64,000 nucleotides of DNA from Batillaria attramentaria. Lineage: Eukaryota; Mollusca; Gastropoda; Batillariidae. Of this stretch, positions 34,667 through 53,736 are shown piece after piece (position 1 is the stretch's first letter; each line of letters starts with the position of its first letter). The notes under the pieces are model-generated. The model was not told where the DNA came from and made no database searches. It saw only the letters and a program-made list of their open reading frames with translations. A program made the position numbers and the translations under genes. Where the stretch lies: NCBI GenBank assembly GCA_018292915.2, contig JACVVK020000286.1:314001-378000 (forward strand). Reading direction: 5' to 3'.

Positions 34667-36413
34667 AGTGTGTGCGTGCATGCATGCGTGGGTGTTCTAC
34701 TATGATTAGCTGTAGCATGCATGCTTTCATTAAACTGCTTTTCCTTTATGTTATTTTGACATTTTTTCATACTTTCCAAGACTTCTTATGATTATTTTAC
34801 AGTTTTATCGCGTTGTCAAATCTTTTAAGAACAAAAATGTAACATGTCAATGTCCGGGTGATTGGTTAAATTCTGCCTACTTACTTCCTACTACACACCT
34901 CCATCCCCCCTCTAAAAAAATAAAAATAAAAAATAAAAAAGAAAGGTCTTGTCAACATTTATGCATGTATAATCATAAATAATCATAATGACTTGTGATT
35001 TGAAGGTATAGTTTCTCCTTTGGTCCATTTTGTGTTCTGGTCTGTGTTTGACATGTCATTTTCCTTACTGTTCCTGCTACTACGACGAACACTTCGCGCT
35101 GCAGATGTACAGAATGTCAACCGTGTAGGAGTGATAATGCTCAGTACGACTGCGTGCCAACAGAGATATGTTTTGTGAATCTGTACATGAACAGCGAGTC
35201 ACACCCATACATACCCATTTCACTGCAAATTGTAATTTTGCCACACCCTAAGTACCATCAGTCTACAATCTGTATCAATGTTCAATGCAAGAGCAATGCA
35301 CAGTAACTCCGCAGTATTTCCCCAACTGTTTCAGCCTTCTTGTATTTGGTCTTGGTCTAGGAGGATTATGATCTTTTCTGTGTGCAAGCTGTTCAACATC
35401 ACCTGTTGCAGGAAAATCTTTTCTTCTTTTTTCCTAGCGTAGTTTTGTAGACTGCATATATATATATATATATGTAATCCCAATAATTCTGTGTAAGAAT
35501 GCTCTGATGATTTTGCCAAATCCTGCACAGCAGTTGAGCATCAGAATTCGTATTCACTCCTGCAGCATGTTTCAGGCCGCATTTCTTTCAGTATGGTACA
35601 TTGTCATGGAAGTGGAATTTTTTGTGTGTTGGTTGATTTTGAGAGCAGCATGAGATGCCACACATATTAAACTTCTCCTTTGCTGTTTCCAAACTTGAGT
35701 CATGCGAAAATTTCACAGTGCCAGCAACATGTTGGGAGCAAGCCGGACTCAGAATTTTATCACCTTTGGTTTCTCCTCCAAGTGTGCAGGGTCGCAGAAT
35801 GTACAAATTGCTGTGTGTGATTGATTGGGAAGGTTAGTGATACACGACCATTAGTCACATGCTGATCAGGCATGGGTTGATGCAGGCACTCTGTGATATT
35901 TTTAGTTTTTGTTATTACATGTAATATTCTTTTCACCTAACTTGATTCTTCTCCTGATAGCAAGTAGAGGGCCTGGTAGCGCTGTGCGGGCTTGCACTTG
36001 AAGTGGAGTATCGGTGTTCTCTATTACTTAATCTTTCAGCCATGGGTATACTTATACATAATCACTCACATTTTAAAACCACCTGGGCTTCCATGTCCAA
36101 GTAAGACCCAGGATGTGTGCTCCAACTCTTTTACCCTCCCACTCCCAATATTTGTTCACACAACTGTTTGCCACAAGAGAGATAGAAAAGGAAATATATG
36201 TATGCATAAACCAAGATGCATAAAAAGTCAGTTGTGTGTTTGAAGTGACATTCCATCACTGGTGTCACTGTGTGACGCTTTAGAAGACGGCAAGTGCTTG
36301 GTATTGTGTGCTTGTGCGTTTACACAGCTTTGTTAGAAAACTCTGGTGTGATTTTCTTGTTTTTTATAAACTGTGGTAGCTGCTTGATTGTTTGTTTTTT
36401 TTTTTTTGTTTTT

Positions 36414-36445
<32 letters not shown>

Positions 36446-37270
36446 GTTGCTTAGTCATTATATGAAACTTTTTTTTTTTTGGAGGGGGGGGGGGGGCTTT
36501 GGTGTGAGCTCATATCTTTGGTCTGCAGTGACTTTGTTGATTTACCCGTTCTCTGCAGTTTACTTCCAGTTTTCATATGAGCCACTGACTTGTACCACTA
36601 TGTGGACATACATTTATATATATACATGTACATGTATACAAAATTAAAGACCCGATGGCTATAGCTTCTGAAAGTTTACTTGACACAATTTTTCAGAAGG
36701 AAAGACTGTGGTACAAATTGTGTTGAATGTATGCCTGAATGTGTAATATTATTTGCCTGTGTCGCTTTCTGTTTCGAGTCATCAGTGCTCCGACTTTATC
36801 ATCTGCTGATTTGTGACCATGTTTGTGCACTTTTAGTCTTTAATTTCTCCACTCATGTTCAGGCAGGGCAAGTGGCTTTAGGTGAAAGGTGTACATGTAC
36901 GTGAAAACTCAAGACAGTGTGGGTGTGCTTGACGTTAGGTCCGACGCAGCGATGACATGAACTTTATTGTGTAGGAATACCGTACAGCCATGTTCCCAGT
37001 GTTACTTATTGAGTTCACTCCAGTCATCCTATACCGGTTCTGGGCTTGCAATGCAAGGGAGAGGTGCGTGCTTGTACAGCTTTCTTGTCCTGTTGCTTGT
37101 GTATATATGTTATGTACTTACACACGTATCCTTACAGTACCATGTTTACTGCACAGCGTTAGCCACTGGGACGCGGTCACAACCCACTGTTATTGCCCCC
37201 ATCCCCGCCCCATACATGGTATTGCCTCTGACTGTACCGAGTACAGAGGATGTATTCTTGTACACATGTG

Positions 37271-37276
37271 AATAAA
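37271..37276 (+). terminator. Candidate poly(A) signal for REPS1
   Basis: AATAAA followed after about 20-35 nt by GCTTGTTTTGTTTTC, a GT/T-rich downstream element. It lies just before the start of the presumed 3' region of the convergent macro gene. Confidence 0.45.
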
Positions 37277-37299
37277 CTGTTACGTAGACTTGAATGCTT

Positions 37300-40200
37300 G
37301 TTTTGTTTTCTACCACACAATTTTCAGAATGGTGAATGGCTGATGTTGCTGATTTGTATGATTTTGATGTTTGAAACATGGGGCTTCCTCGGGTGTTTTT
37401 TTTTTTTTCTTCTTCTTGCTGCCCGGTTTTTAGTAATGAAGAGTGTCTCACACTTCTGAGTGTTAAATAGTGATGTGGGGGGGGGGGGGGGGGGAGGGTA
37501 GATGTAGCTTCTTATCACAGGATTTTACAGGGTTTTCATCCACACTCTCCCAAAGAAAAAGGCAGATAACATGTACCACACATACAATACACAGATTTAC
37601 CCTGCCTCATTAAAACCATGTCTAAAATTTAATATTGCACATAAAAAATTACGCCCATACACATTTTAGGTTATTATCATACATTATGGTTTTTATTTCA
37701 CTTTAAACTAATACAGTACAGTATTCTATCACAGAAAAGCTGCAATTATGCACCACGTCTAAAAACTAAAATGTTTCACAGATGTTATACATAAATTTCT
37801 ATAATGCAAAATCTCGTGGTTTAGAGGGAAGAGCTAGTGAGAACAAATTCAAAACACTACAAGCGCTCATGGTACACATAGTGTTGTGAAGAGAAAGACT
37901 AGCCTCAATCAGATATGGTCACAAATCGAAAAAGTTCAAAAATGCCTTCTACAGAGCACATAATATGCATGTAATGGAATGTTGGCTGACACAAAGAAAA
38001 GGAGACCGTCGAGTTATTTGTACTACAGGCCCAAACGTCACCAGATAATAGTTCCCCAATAAGGTTGCAACAGAAAGATTTCAAATATGGATAGGGATTA
38101 GATTAGTGCTGGCACATGAGATGTGACTCTGAAATTCCGCCACCCACACAACTGTTTACAAATTAGTTCGAGGGGCTTGCCACGAAAGAAACCAAGAGAT
38201 TTTTTTTGCCGCAACTACCAAGCCTCCAACTCACAAATACTTCACAGAGATTTTTCTGAGAGATCATATTTTATGTGATCAAAGCAAAATAAAATTTCAC
38301 CCCCAAAGGTGAACAAAATAACTATGCACTGGCCGTGATATATGAGTTCCAAATGTTTGAAATGATGTAAATAGAGTGTGGCTTTGTGAACTCGTAAACC
38401 ACTGAGTGGGTTATGAAAAGTCATAACTTATGCTTTCACTCTCTGTTTCCTTCCTACTCTCAGACAAGACAAAGCACTCGTAGTTAACTCACTGAAAATT
38501 TGCACTGGCGAGTGGTGTAAATGCACATACTGACTTTGATTTTAGCAGGATACCCCACTCTCATTACGAACACAAACATACAAGCACAGCAGCATTCTGA
38601 TTCCCAGTTCAAAGATAAATAGTGCTGTGATGATGATGATGATGATAATGACAATGACACAGATTTTTAGTGCAGAGTACATGTTACACATCTCTGAAAG
38701 TGCTTCGGATTCCTGCCTCATGACTTGTAAGGCTTATTCAGTAGCTGTGGTAAGTCAATGTTCCAAGTTTTCTGTCCAAAGTCATACATTTCAGTACCAA
38801 ACCAGTGGACAGTAACACAATATCAGTGTATATCAGCATCAGTGGTCAGTTCAGGAATTTCCTGACTTAAAACTTACCAAAAAAATTCACTGCTGACCTA
38901 CAGCCAAACCTCATTATCGCTGACACAGACACAAACGCTTATCTCAAACATGCTTAAATTGAACTTCAAATAAATCAATGCAAATAAATTTTCCCAGCCA
39001 AACTTGTTCTTTGTATGACTAAATTTTCCACAGATAAATCAAACTAATACTCCAAAATGGATAAGTCAAGCTTCGATTACCAGTATATCAGACAAAATTT
39101 CCCATTTTTGCTTTGGACATGTCGAAGCTGTCATGAGCACAAGGAGGTTTTTTCCCCTTCTGATGCGTAACCGCCAACATGGTTCAAATTTATTTCGAAG
39201 ATTCTCAAACAAAATCCAAGAAATTTACACTTTCTGTGCATTGTATTAGCCTACGATACAACTAATGAAACCATAACAAAGAAACAAACAGCAACAACAA
39301 CAAAAAACAAAACAAAAAAGATGCATTTAGAATTAAAAAAAAAGAAAAAGAGCTGCAGACAGTAACTGAAATCACAGCTGTAATAAAAGCTTCAGCGGTA
39401 CATAATGATTACTAAACGACACACACCTAACATACATGATAAATAATTTCAAATATCTGTATCTGGAGTTTGCTGTGTTCATTTTTGAGGTGTGAAAAGG
39501 TGCAACTCGCTTAACTGGAAGCCCTCTTCAAAATTTGACCTTACCCGTAGTCACGGATTTATCAACTTCGGATAAGTTGAACAGAGATCGCTTTCCCCTG
39601 TGAACCTGACTTGAGCGCGTTCGACTGTATGTGGTAATGTATTGGATAAACTGGAACTGCATGAATAGGCTGATGTCTGTAGCACTGGATTTCTCTTCTC
39701 ACATAGCCAAATCTTCAGTACTGAAACAAAACAAGAATATATTTGTTTATCAAACAATACAGAAAAAAATGCAAGGATCGTACAACTGTTCAGTCCTACA
39801 GAGCTGGGCATCTTTGCCTCACACAGCCTCACATATAATACATGTAAATAATAATATTAATAATAATAATTATTATAATGAGTATTGTATAGGCGCTTTA
39901 CCCAATTTCACGAATCAGCTCAAAGCGCCGCGAACTGAACCCAACATGGATGCTCACATGAATCACACACATTCTCTCACACACTGGACATAAACACATT
40001 ACAATCACGTGGTGCGAAGGGTCAGCTTGGCTATTTAAATTTCGGAATTTAGAACTGCATTTATTTTTCAAATTTGGTGGGCTGAACATTTCCAATTCTT
40101 TACCCCGAGTGGGACTCAAATCCCTGACCTCTCGCATTGGTGACAAGTCTCTTAACCACTAGACCACCGACTGCCCCATATCTTTCCACAGATTTCTGAG

Positions 40201-40301
40201 CACACATTCCTGGTACATGGAGATATCAAAGAACCACAGAACTTGTGAAATGAGGTGTGCTTTTGAAGAAAGTGTTTACCCAACACTGATCTTCTGCCTA
40301 C
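37300..40301 (-). other. 3' region of the macro-domain gene; no convincing exon found
   Basis: About 3 kb, AT-rich on the forward strand. It presumably holds the last coding exon and 3' UTR of the minus-strand macro gene. Minus-strand AATAAA (forward TTTATT near 37693) is a possible poly(A) signal. A GATGATGATG run sits near 38625-38645 and a SINE at 39847-40177. I could not identify the terminal coding exon. Confidence 0.4.
39847..40177 (-). mobile_element. tRNA-derived SINE (family D, AAGCGCT type), nearly complete
   Basis: Read on the minus strand it starts GGGGCAGTCGGTGGTCTAGT, with an A-box-like GGTCTAGTGGTTAAG and a B-box-like GGGATTTGAGTCCC. The body contains GCGCTTTGAGCTGATTCGTG and AAAGCGCCTATACAATACTC, ending in an AAT-type microsatellite. 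GCGCT-rich 3' ends with AAT-type tails are common in SINEs of aquatic invertebrates. A truncated copy lies at 20380-20576. Confidence 0.88.
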
Positions 40302-40437
40302 CTCTTTCATTTCCTCCTGGTCCAGGAATACGTCATGCAAGTCTTCAGGGCGTCGTCGCTGTGGATGCATACTCAACACAAACGTCTCATATGCCATCAG
40401 CATCTGTAACAGTCACGCATGGTAGGCAAGGAGCTCA

Positions 40438-40497
<60 letters not shown>

Positions 40498-43400
40498 CAT
40501 CTAACAGCACTGATAACAATAAGTCACATTAGGTGCCGATAACCTTCTAGTGGGACAGATGATTTGTGAAGTCCAAAGCATAAAGCTGTAGTTTCAAGCA
40601 CTGCAGAACACATCTGTTCAACCCTGGCCTTGTGAATGAAGTTGTCTTATGCCGCAAAGCCCATAGAGGTAGTCTGAAATGTTCCGGACTGAGCACTAGC
40701 TACCAGGGTTAAATACATCCCAGGTCAATCAGGAACCTACAAATCTACAAATTTTTATTTATATTAAATTAAATGATTGCAGTTAAGCTACACATAAAAC
40801 AAATACCTGCATGGCGCATCTCTGTTTCGGCATTCTCCCCACCGCTGTGCCCAGACCAGGGCAAAGGACACTTTTAATTGGCTCTTTGCTCTTGTCTTGG
40901 TTATGTCTGTTGACTGGAAATATGAGAAACATCAGGCCGTACAGTAACTGTTGTAACTAAAACTAAACGTAGCAATCTGGAGCGAAGACAAATGGACGTG
41001 AGAGAAGCTTTGATTTTGGCTTCTGATCATACAGAATGATTAGTAGGTAACTTTGTTGGGTATGTGTTGGCCAGTAAACAGATGCAGTCTGGGTGTTACA
41101 TGTATTCACAGTATGTGCGGCCACTGGTGTGCTCTCAGGGTGCTACACACAATGGGCATAACCAGGCGATGGTTAAGGATAACAGATGTGTTGTCAAGGT
41201 GGCACATATGACTGGTGTGGTTTGCAGAGGGTGCAATGCAGAGTATGTTGTACCTGCAAGAATGACAGCTCGAAAAGCAAGGTATGCATGGACAGTGCTA
41301 CTGACATCTGCTGGGACACGCATGGTTGGGGCAGAGACAAGAAACTTGATTGGTTCTCCTTCATTGAACTGTGACCAGTCTGTGGTGCTACTTCGGCCGT
41401 TCTCATCGTATGCTGGAATGACGACGGCATCTCCCTAAAGATGAAAGAAAAAAGAAAAATGAGGCTGAATTTTACACAGCATAGCATAATAATCAGTGCA
41501 GGTCATGAGGAGAAACGTGTGAAAACCAGCGCACAAACGATAAACAGAAAAAAATATCATCCTGTCTAAAGTTTCCACATGGAAGACCATCTGCCCCCAA
41601 AAGTTAACCCCGTTCTTGATGAATTCATTTGTCTTATGCTGAAAAAAAATCAAGAGGGAGCCTGGAATATTCCATTCTCAGCACAGTCAGGGTTAAAACT
41701 TCACCACTCTTCCTAATTTTTAAGATTATGTCCAGTGCAGTGCAAAGTGCAGACTGTATGTTTTCTTTCAGCAAGACACATAGAAATGTGTACTGTGCCA
41801 TACATGTAATAGGTATAATAAAACAATATAAAATTTCTTATCATACAGTACTTCTACTCACCACAAGAATTTCTCCATCTTTTTCCTTGTCTATCACTTC
41901 CTGCAGCCTATCCTGCCTGACACGGAAAAAGAAAATGCCACTTTTACATCAAAATAAGTAACGTTCCAATTTATCAAATTCCCATAATCCTCTATCTCCC
42001 TATGATCCACAATTTCTCTTGCAAGTGTGAAGAAAAAGAAAATGCCACTTTTACATCAAATAAGTAACATTCCAATTTATCAAATTCCCATAATCCTCTA
42101 TCTCCCTATGATCCACAATTTCTCTTTATGCAAGTGTGAAGAAAAAGAAAATGCCACTTTTACATCAAATAAGTAACATTCCAATTTATCAAATTCCCAT
42201 AATCCTCTATCTCCCTATGATCCACAATTTCTCTTTATGCAAGTGTGAAGAAAAAGAAAATGCCACTTTTACATCAAATAAGTAACATTCCAGTTTATCA
42301 AATTCCCATAATCCTCTATCTCCCTATGATCCACAATTTCTCTTTATGCAAGTGTGAAGAAAAAGAAAATGCCACTTTTACATCAAATAAGTAACATTCC
42401 AGTTTATCAAATTCCCATAATCCTCTATCTCCCTATGATCCACAATTTCTCTTTATGCAAGTGTGAAGAAAAAGAAAATGCCACTTTTACATCAAATAAG
42501 TAACATTCCAGTTTATCAAATTCCCATAATCCTCTATCTCCCTATGATCCACAATTTCTCTTTATGCAAGTGTGAAGAAAAAGAAAATGCCACTTTTACA
42601 TCAAATAAGTAACATTCCAGTTTATCAAATTCCCATAATCCTCTATCTCCCTATGATCCACAATTTCTCTTTATGCAAGTGTGAAGAAAAAGAAAATGCC
42701 ACTTTTACATCAAATAAGTAACATTCCAGTTTATCAAATTCCCATAATCCTCTATCTCCCTATGATCCACAATTTCTCTTGCAAGTGTGAAGAAGAAAAA
42801 AATGCCGGGGACAGAAGGAAAAGAAGTGCCCCGCCCCTCCCTACCACCTAACTCATACAAACAGAAAAACAAAAGCATCAAAACAAGCCAAAAACACCAC
42901 CATCACCTGCATTTACTGCACCAACAGTGATATAATACACGCAACACAAAACAGAGGGTGAAGAATGAAACTACTTACATCTGCCAACCAAAGTGCAGAC
43001 TGTATACCATGTCTATACCGCCATCCATAAAGCCAAAACTGTTCGCAGGTGACACCTTCAGCAATGGGTATAGATAGATGCATAAATGTCACAAACAGGA
43101 ACAACAGCTTATAGAGAACACAGATCTATGTGAAACACACACACGCACACACACACACAAACACACACACACACTCACACACACACACACACAGAGGTAC
43201 ACAGTGACAATAACTCTCCGATATTTAGAAAAAGTAGAACGCGTACAGTTTCTGCAATTACTGTTGCTGAAACTACTGATGATGTTTTGATCTCAACTTA
43301 CAATAGCATCAGCAGCAGGTGCGTTCTTGAAGATATCACCTTGAGAAACCTGAAACAAATATCACATGGAGGGAATCATTAAATATAGAAATGTAATGCA

Positions 43401-43886
43401 TGGCACCCCGATATAAATTTCAATGCAAACTATAGTGCATCATGGAAATTTCTGATAGCGATTTCTGATTTAATGTGATGGTCAGTTGATCAAATTTTGT
43501 TTTGTTTTGGTCAGCGATGTGCCTACAATACTGCTTTCATTGAGATCCCGGTAACTGGTCAGAACTGATCGTCTGACAGGCTGGGAGAAATGCGTGTGTT
43601 CAATGACCATGGTCTGGGCTATGTGGATGAAAAGCAGCAGGTGAAATTGAGGAGTGTTGAAGCGAACGTTTCAACAATTGGTTGATTCAGTGATTGATTA
43701 TTTAGTTTTTGCACCAACCTGAACACACTCGGAATATTTTGCAAAACACTCTTTCCAGGCCTTCACCATTGCCTCAGATTTGTCTCTCAACTTGAACACA
43801 ACGGAGCATTTCCCTTCTTTAGCTCCTGTTTTGGCCTTCGCACCTTCCTCTCCTGTATCAGATCGCTTTTCCTGAGCATTCAACAT
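40302..43886 (-). CDS. Stand-alone macro-domain protein (Macro_2 type), 3' end incomplete
   Basis: Seven phase-consistent coding exons on the minus strand: 43719-43886, 43302-43349, 42979-43055, 41862-41916, 41254-41434, 40807-40913, 40302-40403; 246 residues so far. The first in-frame ATG is at 43886. After a charged N-terminal segment (AKAKTGAKEGKCSVVFKLRD) comes a macro fold: VSQGDIFKNAPAADAI, SPANSFGFMDGGIDMVYS, DGEILVGDAVVIPAYDE, FLVSAPTMRVPADVSSTVHA, VLCPGLGTAVGRMPKQRCAM. The GDIF, SPANSFGFMDGG and PGLGT segments correspond to the ADP-ribose-binding loops of macro domains. Likely an ADP-ribose-binding or ADP-ribosyl-hydrolysing protein; its substrate is not deducible. If the GTAGGC donor after 40302 is not used, the frame runs to a stop at about 40152. 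The gene converges with REPS1 and diverges from ACAT1. Confidence 0.85.
40440..40494. repeat. (GT)n microsatellite in the macro gene
   Basis: An uninterrupted GT tract in the short intron between macro exons 6 and 7, about 40 bp upstream (in gene sense) of the exon 7 acceptor. On the transcript it is CA-rich. Confidence 0.95.
41925..42800. repeat. 109-bp tandem array (about 8 copies) abutting a macro-gene splice acceptor
   Basis: GTGTGAAGAAAAAGAAAATG recurs at 42025, 42134, 42243, 42352, 42461, 42570 and 42679 (109-bp period), then at 42785 after 106 bp. The first unit is partial and merges with the acceptor of the exon at 41862-41916. In gene sense each unit carries TTTTCTTTTTC, the same polypyrimidine run that precedes the real CAG at 41917-41919. 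Copies differ at very few positions, so the expansion is recent or homogenised. Confidence 0.97.
43138..43196. repeat. (AC)n microsatellite in the macro gene
   Basis: An interrupted CA tract in the intron between macro exons 2 and 3. Confidence 0.9.
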
Positions 43887-44137
43887 TATGTGCTTTGAAT
43901 GAAATGACTGCGAAGACTTACGGTTTGGCGGTACTAAATACTGTTGTTCTAGTCTGACTGAATGAATATTGTTTATCGTAGAGACACGGAAGCTCCGGAC
44001 CGGAAACAGACGAATTCCTGTGGCCTTCACCTAAGAAGGAGTCATGGGAGTGACAGATTTCGGCACGACCATTGGCCATTCAGTTGACCTTCACCTCACC
44101 CTGTTGCAAGCCAAGAAGGCAAACCTCTGTCACGAAA
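43887..44137. promoter_or_regulatory. Putative bidirectional promoter, macro gene / ACAT1
   Basis: Only 251 bp separate the minus-strand macro ATG from the plus-strand ACAT1 ATG, so both 5' UTRs and core promoters must sit here unless upstream exons exist. I see no clear TATA box. A GGACCGGAAAC block (about 43997-44007) contains an ETS-type GGAA core, a common feature of divergent housekeeping promoters. The sequence is more mixed in base composition than the neighbouring introns. Confidence 0.6.
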
Positions 44138-51490
<7,353 letters not shown>

Positions 51491-51507
51491 ACAGACAGTA
51501 AGTACTG

Positions 51508-51731
51508 GCCGATAGCATCTGATCATACAGCTGTTAGAAAAATAACTTTGTGACAGGACTTTTGATGCCGGAACTGGGACTTCTGCAGCAGAGAAATGAC
51601 TTTGTGTGTGTGTGTGTGTGCCGATGGCATCTGACCATACAGCTGTCAGAAAAATAACTTTGTGACAGGACTTTTGATGCCGGAACTGGGACTTCTGCAG
51701 CAGAGAAATGACTTTGTGTGTGTGTGTTTTG
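51508..51731. repeat. 112-bp tandem duplication in the ACAT1 3' UTR
   Basis: Two copies beginning GCCGATAGCATCTGATCATA (51508) and GCCGATGGCATCTGACCATA (51620), each ending in a short TG run. The TG run probably mediated the duplication. Confidence 0.92.
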
Positions 51732-52097
51732 ACTGCTGGCTGATGGAAGTATGATACAAATGTGTTGTGTGGGTTGCAGTGAACAGATTATCAGGGATAT
51801 GGTGTATTGTGTGCCATTTATCAGTAATACAGTGCCGTATCCAAACAGTATAAGTATGTTCATGGATGTGTTAATTATTGAAAGAACTATATTGTGATTT
51901 AAAGCACGTATTTCGATAGGAGTGAGTGAAAAGTTTCTTAATCTTATGTCCTTGTCTTCACATGCAGAAGATTGACAAAGATCTGTCACTTTATGCTGCA
52001 TTTTGAGACTAATATATTTGCATTACTGTATGTGTACTTTGCTCATATGTATCACTCACAGAGAAAATGTTAGTGAGTTATATGCCAGTACGGCTTG

Positions 52098-52103
52098 AAT
52101 AAA
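52098..52103 (+). terminator. ACAT1: ACAT1 poly(A) signal
   Basis: AATAAA about 610 nt after the stop codon, followed by AATGTGTGTGTTTTTCTTG, a typical GT-rich downstream element. The gap from the stop contains no other strong signal that I see. Confidence 0.75.
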
Positions 52104-52212
52104 GAAAGATGAATATGCCTACATGTTCAATGTGTGTGTTTTTCTTGTCATCAGAAATATTTTGCCTGGGCAGGAATTCTGATGTGATACTTCAGACCTG
52201 ACAGTTTTAAAC

Positions 52213-52253
52213 ACGCACACACACACTCACACACACACACACACACACACACG

Positions 52254-52324
<71 letters not shown>
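52213..52324. repeat. Interrupted (AC)n microsatellite, about 110 bp
   Basis: Two similar CA blocks, each interrupted by ACGCATACAC, suggesting an internal duplication. Confidence 0.95.
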
Positions 52325-52327
<3 letters not shown>

Positions 52328-52796
52328 AGAAGAACTCTGAAGAAAAATTGTTAATTTAAAAAAAATATACTTGCCATTATTTCAACTGACAAAGAAAATA
52401 CAGCTGCATTATAAACATCTCAAGTAAACGCACGGCTGTTTCACCATGCAGAACCAACCTGAAAAATAACTTGTATGACATAACAGTACACATTCTGTCC
52501 AGCACAAAAACAAACATCATTATTGCTGGTTATCCAAGGCTACGCTGAGTTTGTTTTTTTCTTTAAGTCAAGCAAAGACTGGAATTGCAGAGCACTGGAT
52601 TCTAAAAGCAAGTAAACATGGATATTTGTATATGTACTACAGTAATTTCTGTAGAAAACGGAATACTCTTCAGGTGTGAGAAAAAATTAACTGGAATGCA
52701 TTTGTAGTATTAATCAAAGCATCATTTGCTGTATCCAGTGCGTTTGGCAAATTATCCTGGAAATAATGAACTGCACAGCACAGCAGCAGAAAGTAT

Positions 52797-52859
52797 ATTC
52801 AATTCAATTCAATTCAATATAACTTTATTGTCTGTCGATGGCAGAAAATTTTCTTCTGG

Positions 52860-52919
<60 letters not shown>
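52797..52919. repeat. Retroelement tail fragment plus (AC)n
   Basis: TTCAATTCAATTCAATTCAA, then ACTTTATTGTCTGTCGATGG, followed by a 56-bp CA tract. The first part matches the tail at 33330-33360; on the minus strand it would be a tail ending in TTGAA repeats. Confidence 0.75.
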
Positions 52920-52920
<1 letters not shown>

Positions 52921-53736
52921 TAATTTATCTAGACATATAAATCCATACATATTAAACACAGATCCTAAAGTAATGTGTGATGTCCAAGTCTAATACTATG
53001 CAACTAAACTAAGAAATCTAAACTAAAAGATGGCAAGGGCATAGCGGACATGACACAGCTGAGTAGTAAGCCCAGTTTTGAAAATCTCAACAAATAAAAT
53101 CTATACATACTGGGGACGGGCAGTAAACACAGTCATGAGTTTAAAATAGATACTGCTGAGGGAATGAAAGATTTCTTATATAAAGATATGGAGGGTACAC
53201 TAGAAACAGACCGGTGAAATTGTTTTTCTCTGTCTTCAGAAAAATCAGTTGTGATGATATGAAGCAAGTGATTTATGAATCCAGTTAGAAATAACGCTGA
53301 AATGTACACGTGAGGTTCTATGGGTCATTGTAAATATACATGTACCTGTACAGTTAACATTTATTCAAATATTTATTGAAATGAAAACAGCTGCCTCTTC
53401 ATACATATTGCATTAATAAACGAGAGAAATGACTGTCACCAACAAATGGAGGAGACACATACTGAGAGCGGAGAATGCAAGAAAATAGGGAGATCTCAAT
53501 CCGATTTTTTTCTCTTTTGTTTTTCTTAATCCTTTGGAAGTTATTTTCGGCACGTCAACTTCGGTTTGGGGGTTACATTCTTTGTTGAGAAAGGTAGAAT
53601 AGAAATTCAGCTGTTTGAGTTACTAAACTAAGTGATCACATACATATAGTCCATGGCAACTGGATTATGTATGCAACTGTACATTAAGGACATCACGGGT
53701 AATAGTGTCTAAGTAGGTATCATTGAAGCCCATTAT

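Larger units (their letters stand above)
30952..37295 (+). other. Probable long REPS1 3' UTR / downstream region
   Basis: About 6.3 kb with no recognisable coding exon. It holds a 42-bp tandem repeat, an inverted repeat (33360-33515), GT microsatellites (34306-34332, 34635-34660) and homopolymers (for example 36421-36446). The nearest convincing cleavage context is AATAAA at 37271 followed by T/GT-rich sequence. Whether the transcript really extends this far cannot be told from sequence. Confidence 0.4.

Noticed and set aside
40152..40301. Unspliced C-terminal end of the macro protein
   Set aside because: Sequence after the GTAGGC donor runs into the tRNA-like head of a SINE and shows no family resemblance, so splicing is more likely; a read-through isoform cannot be excluded.
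41925..42800. CRISPR-like evenly spaced repeats
   Set aside because: The whole 109-bp unit repeats without unique spacers, in a eukaryotic intron; it is a minisatellite.
43887..44030. N-terminal extension of the macro protein giving an Arg-rich, mitochondrial-like leader
   Set aside because: The frame is open to 44030 but contains no ATG before 43886, so the extension would need a non-ATG start or an upstream exon.
51534..52001. 155-codon open frame on the minus strand in the ACAT1 3' UTR
   Set aside because: Its length comes from the tandem duplication and TG runs; the translated peptide simply repeats.
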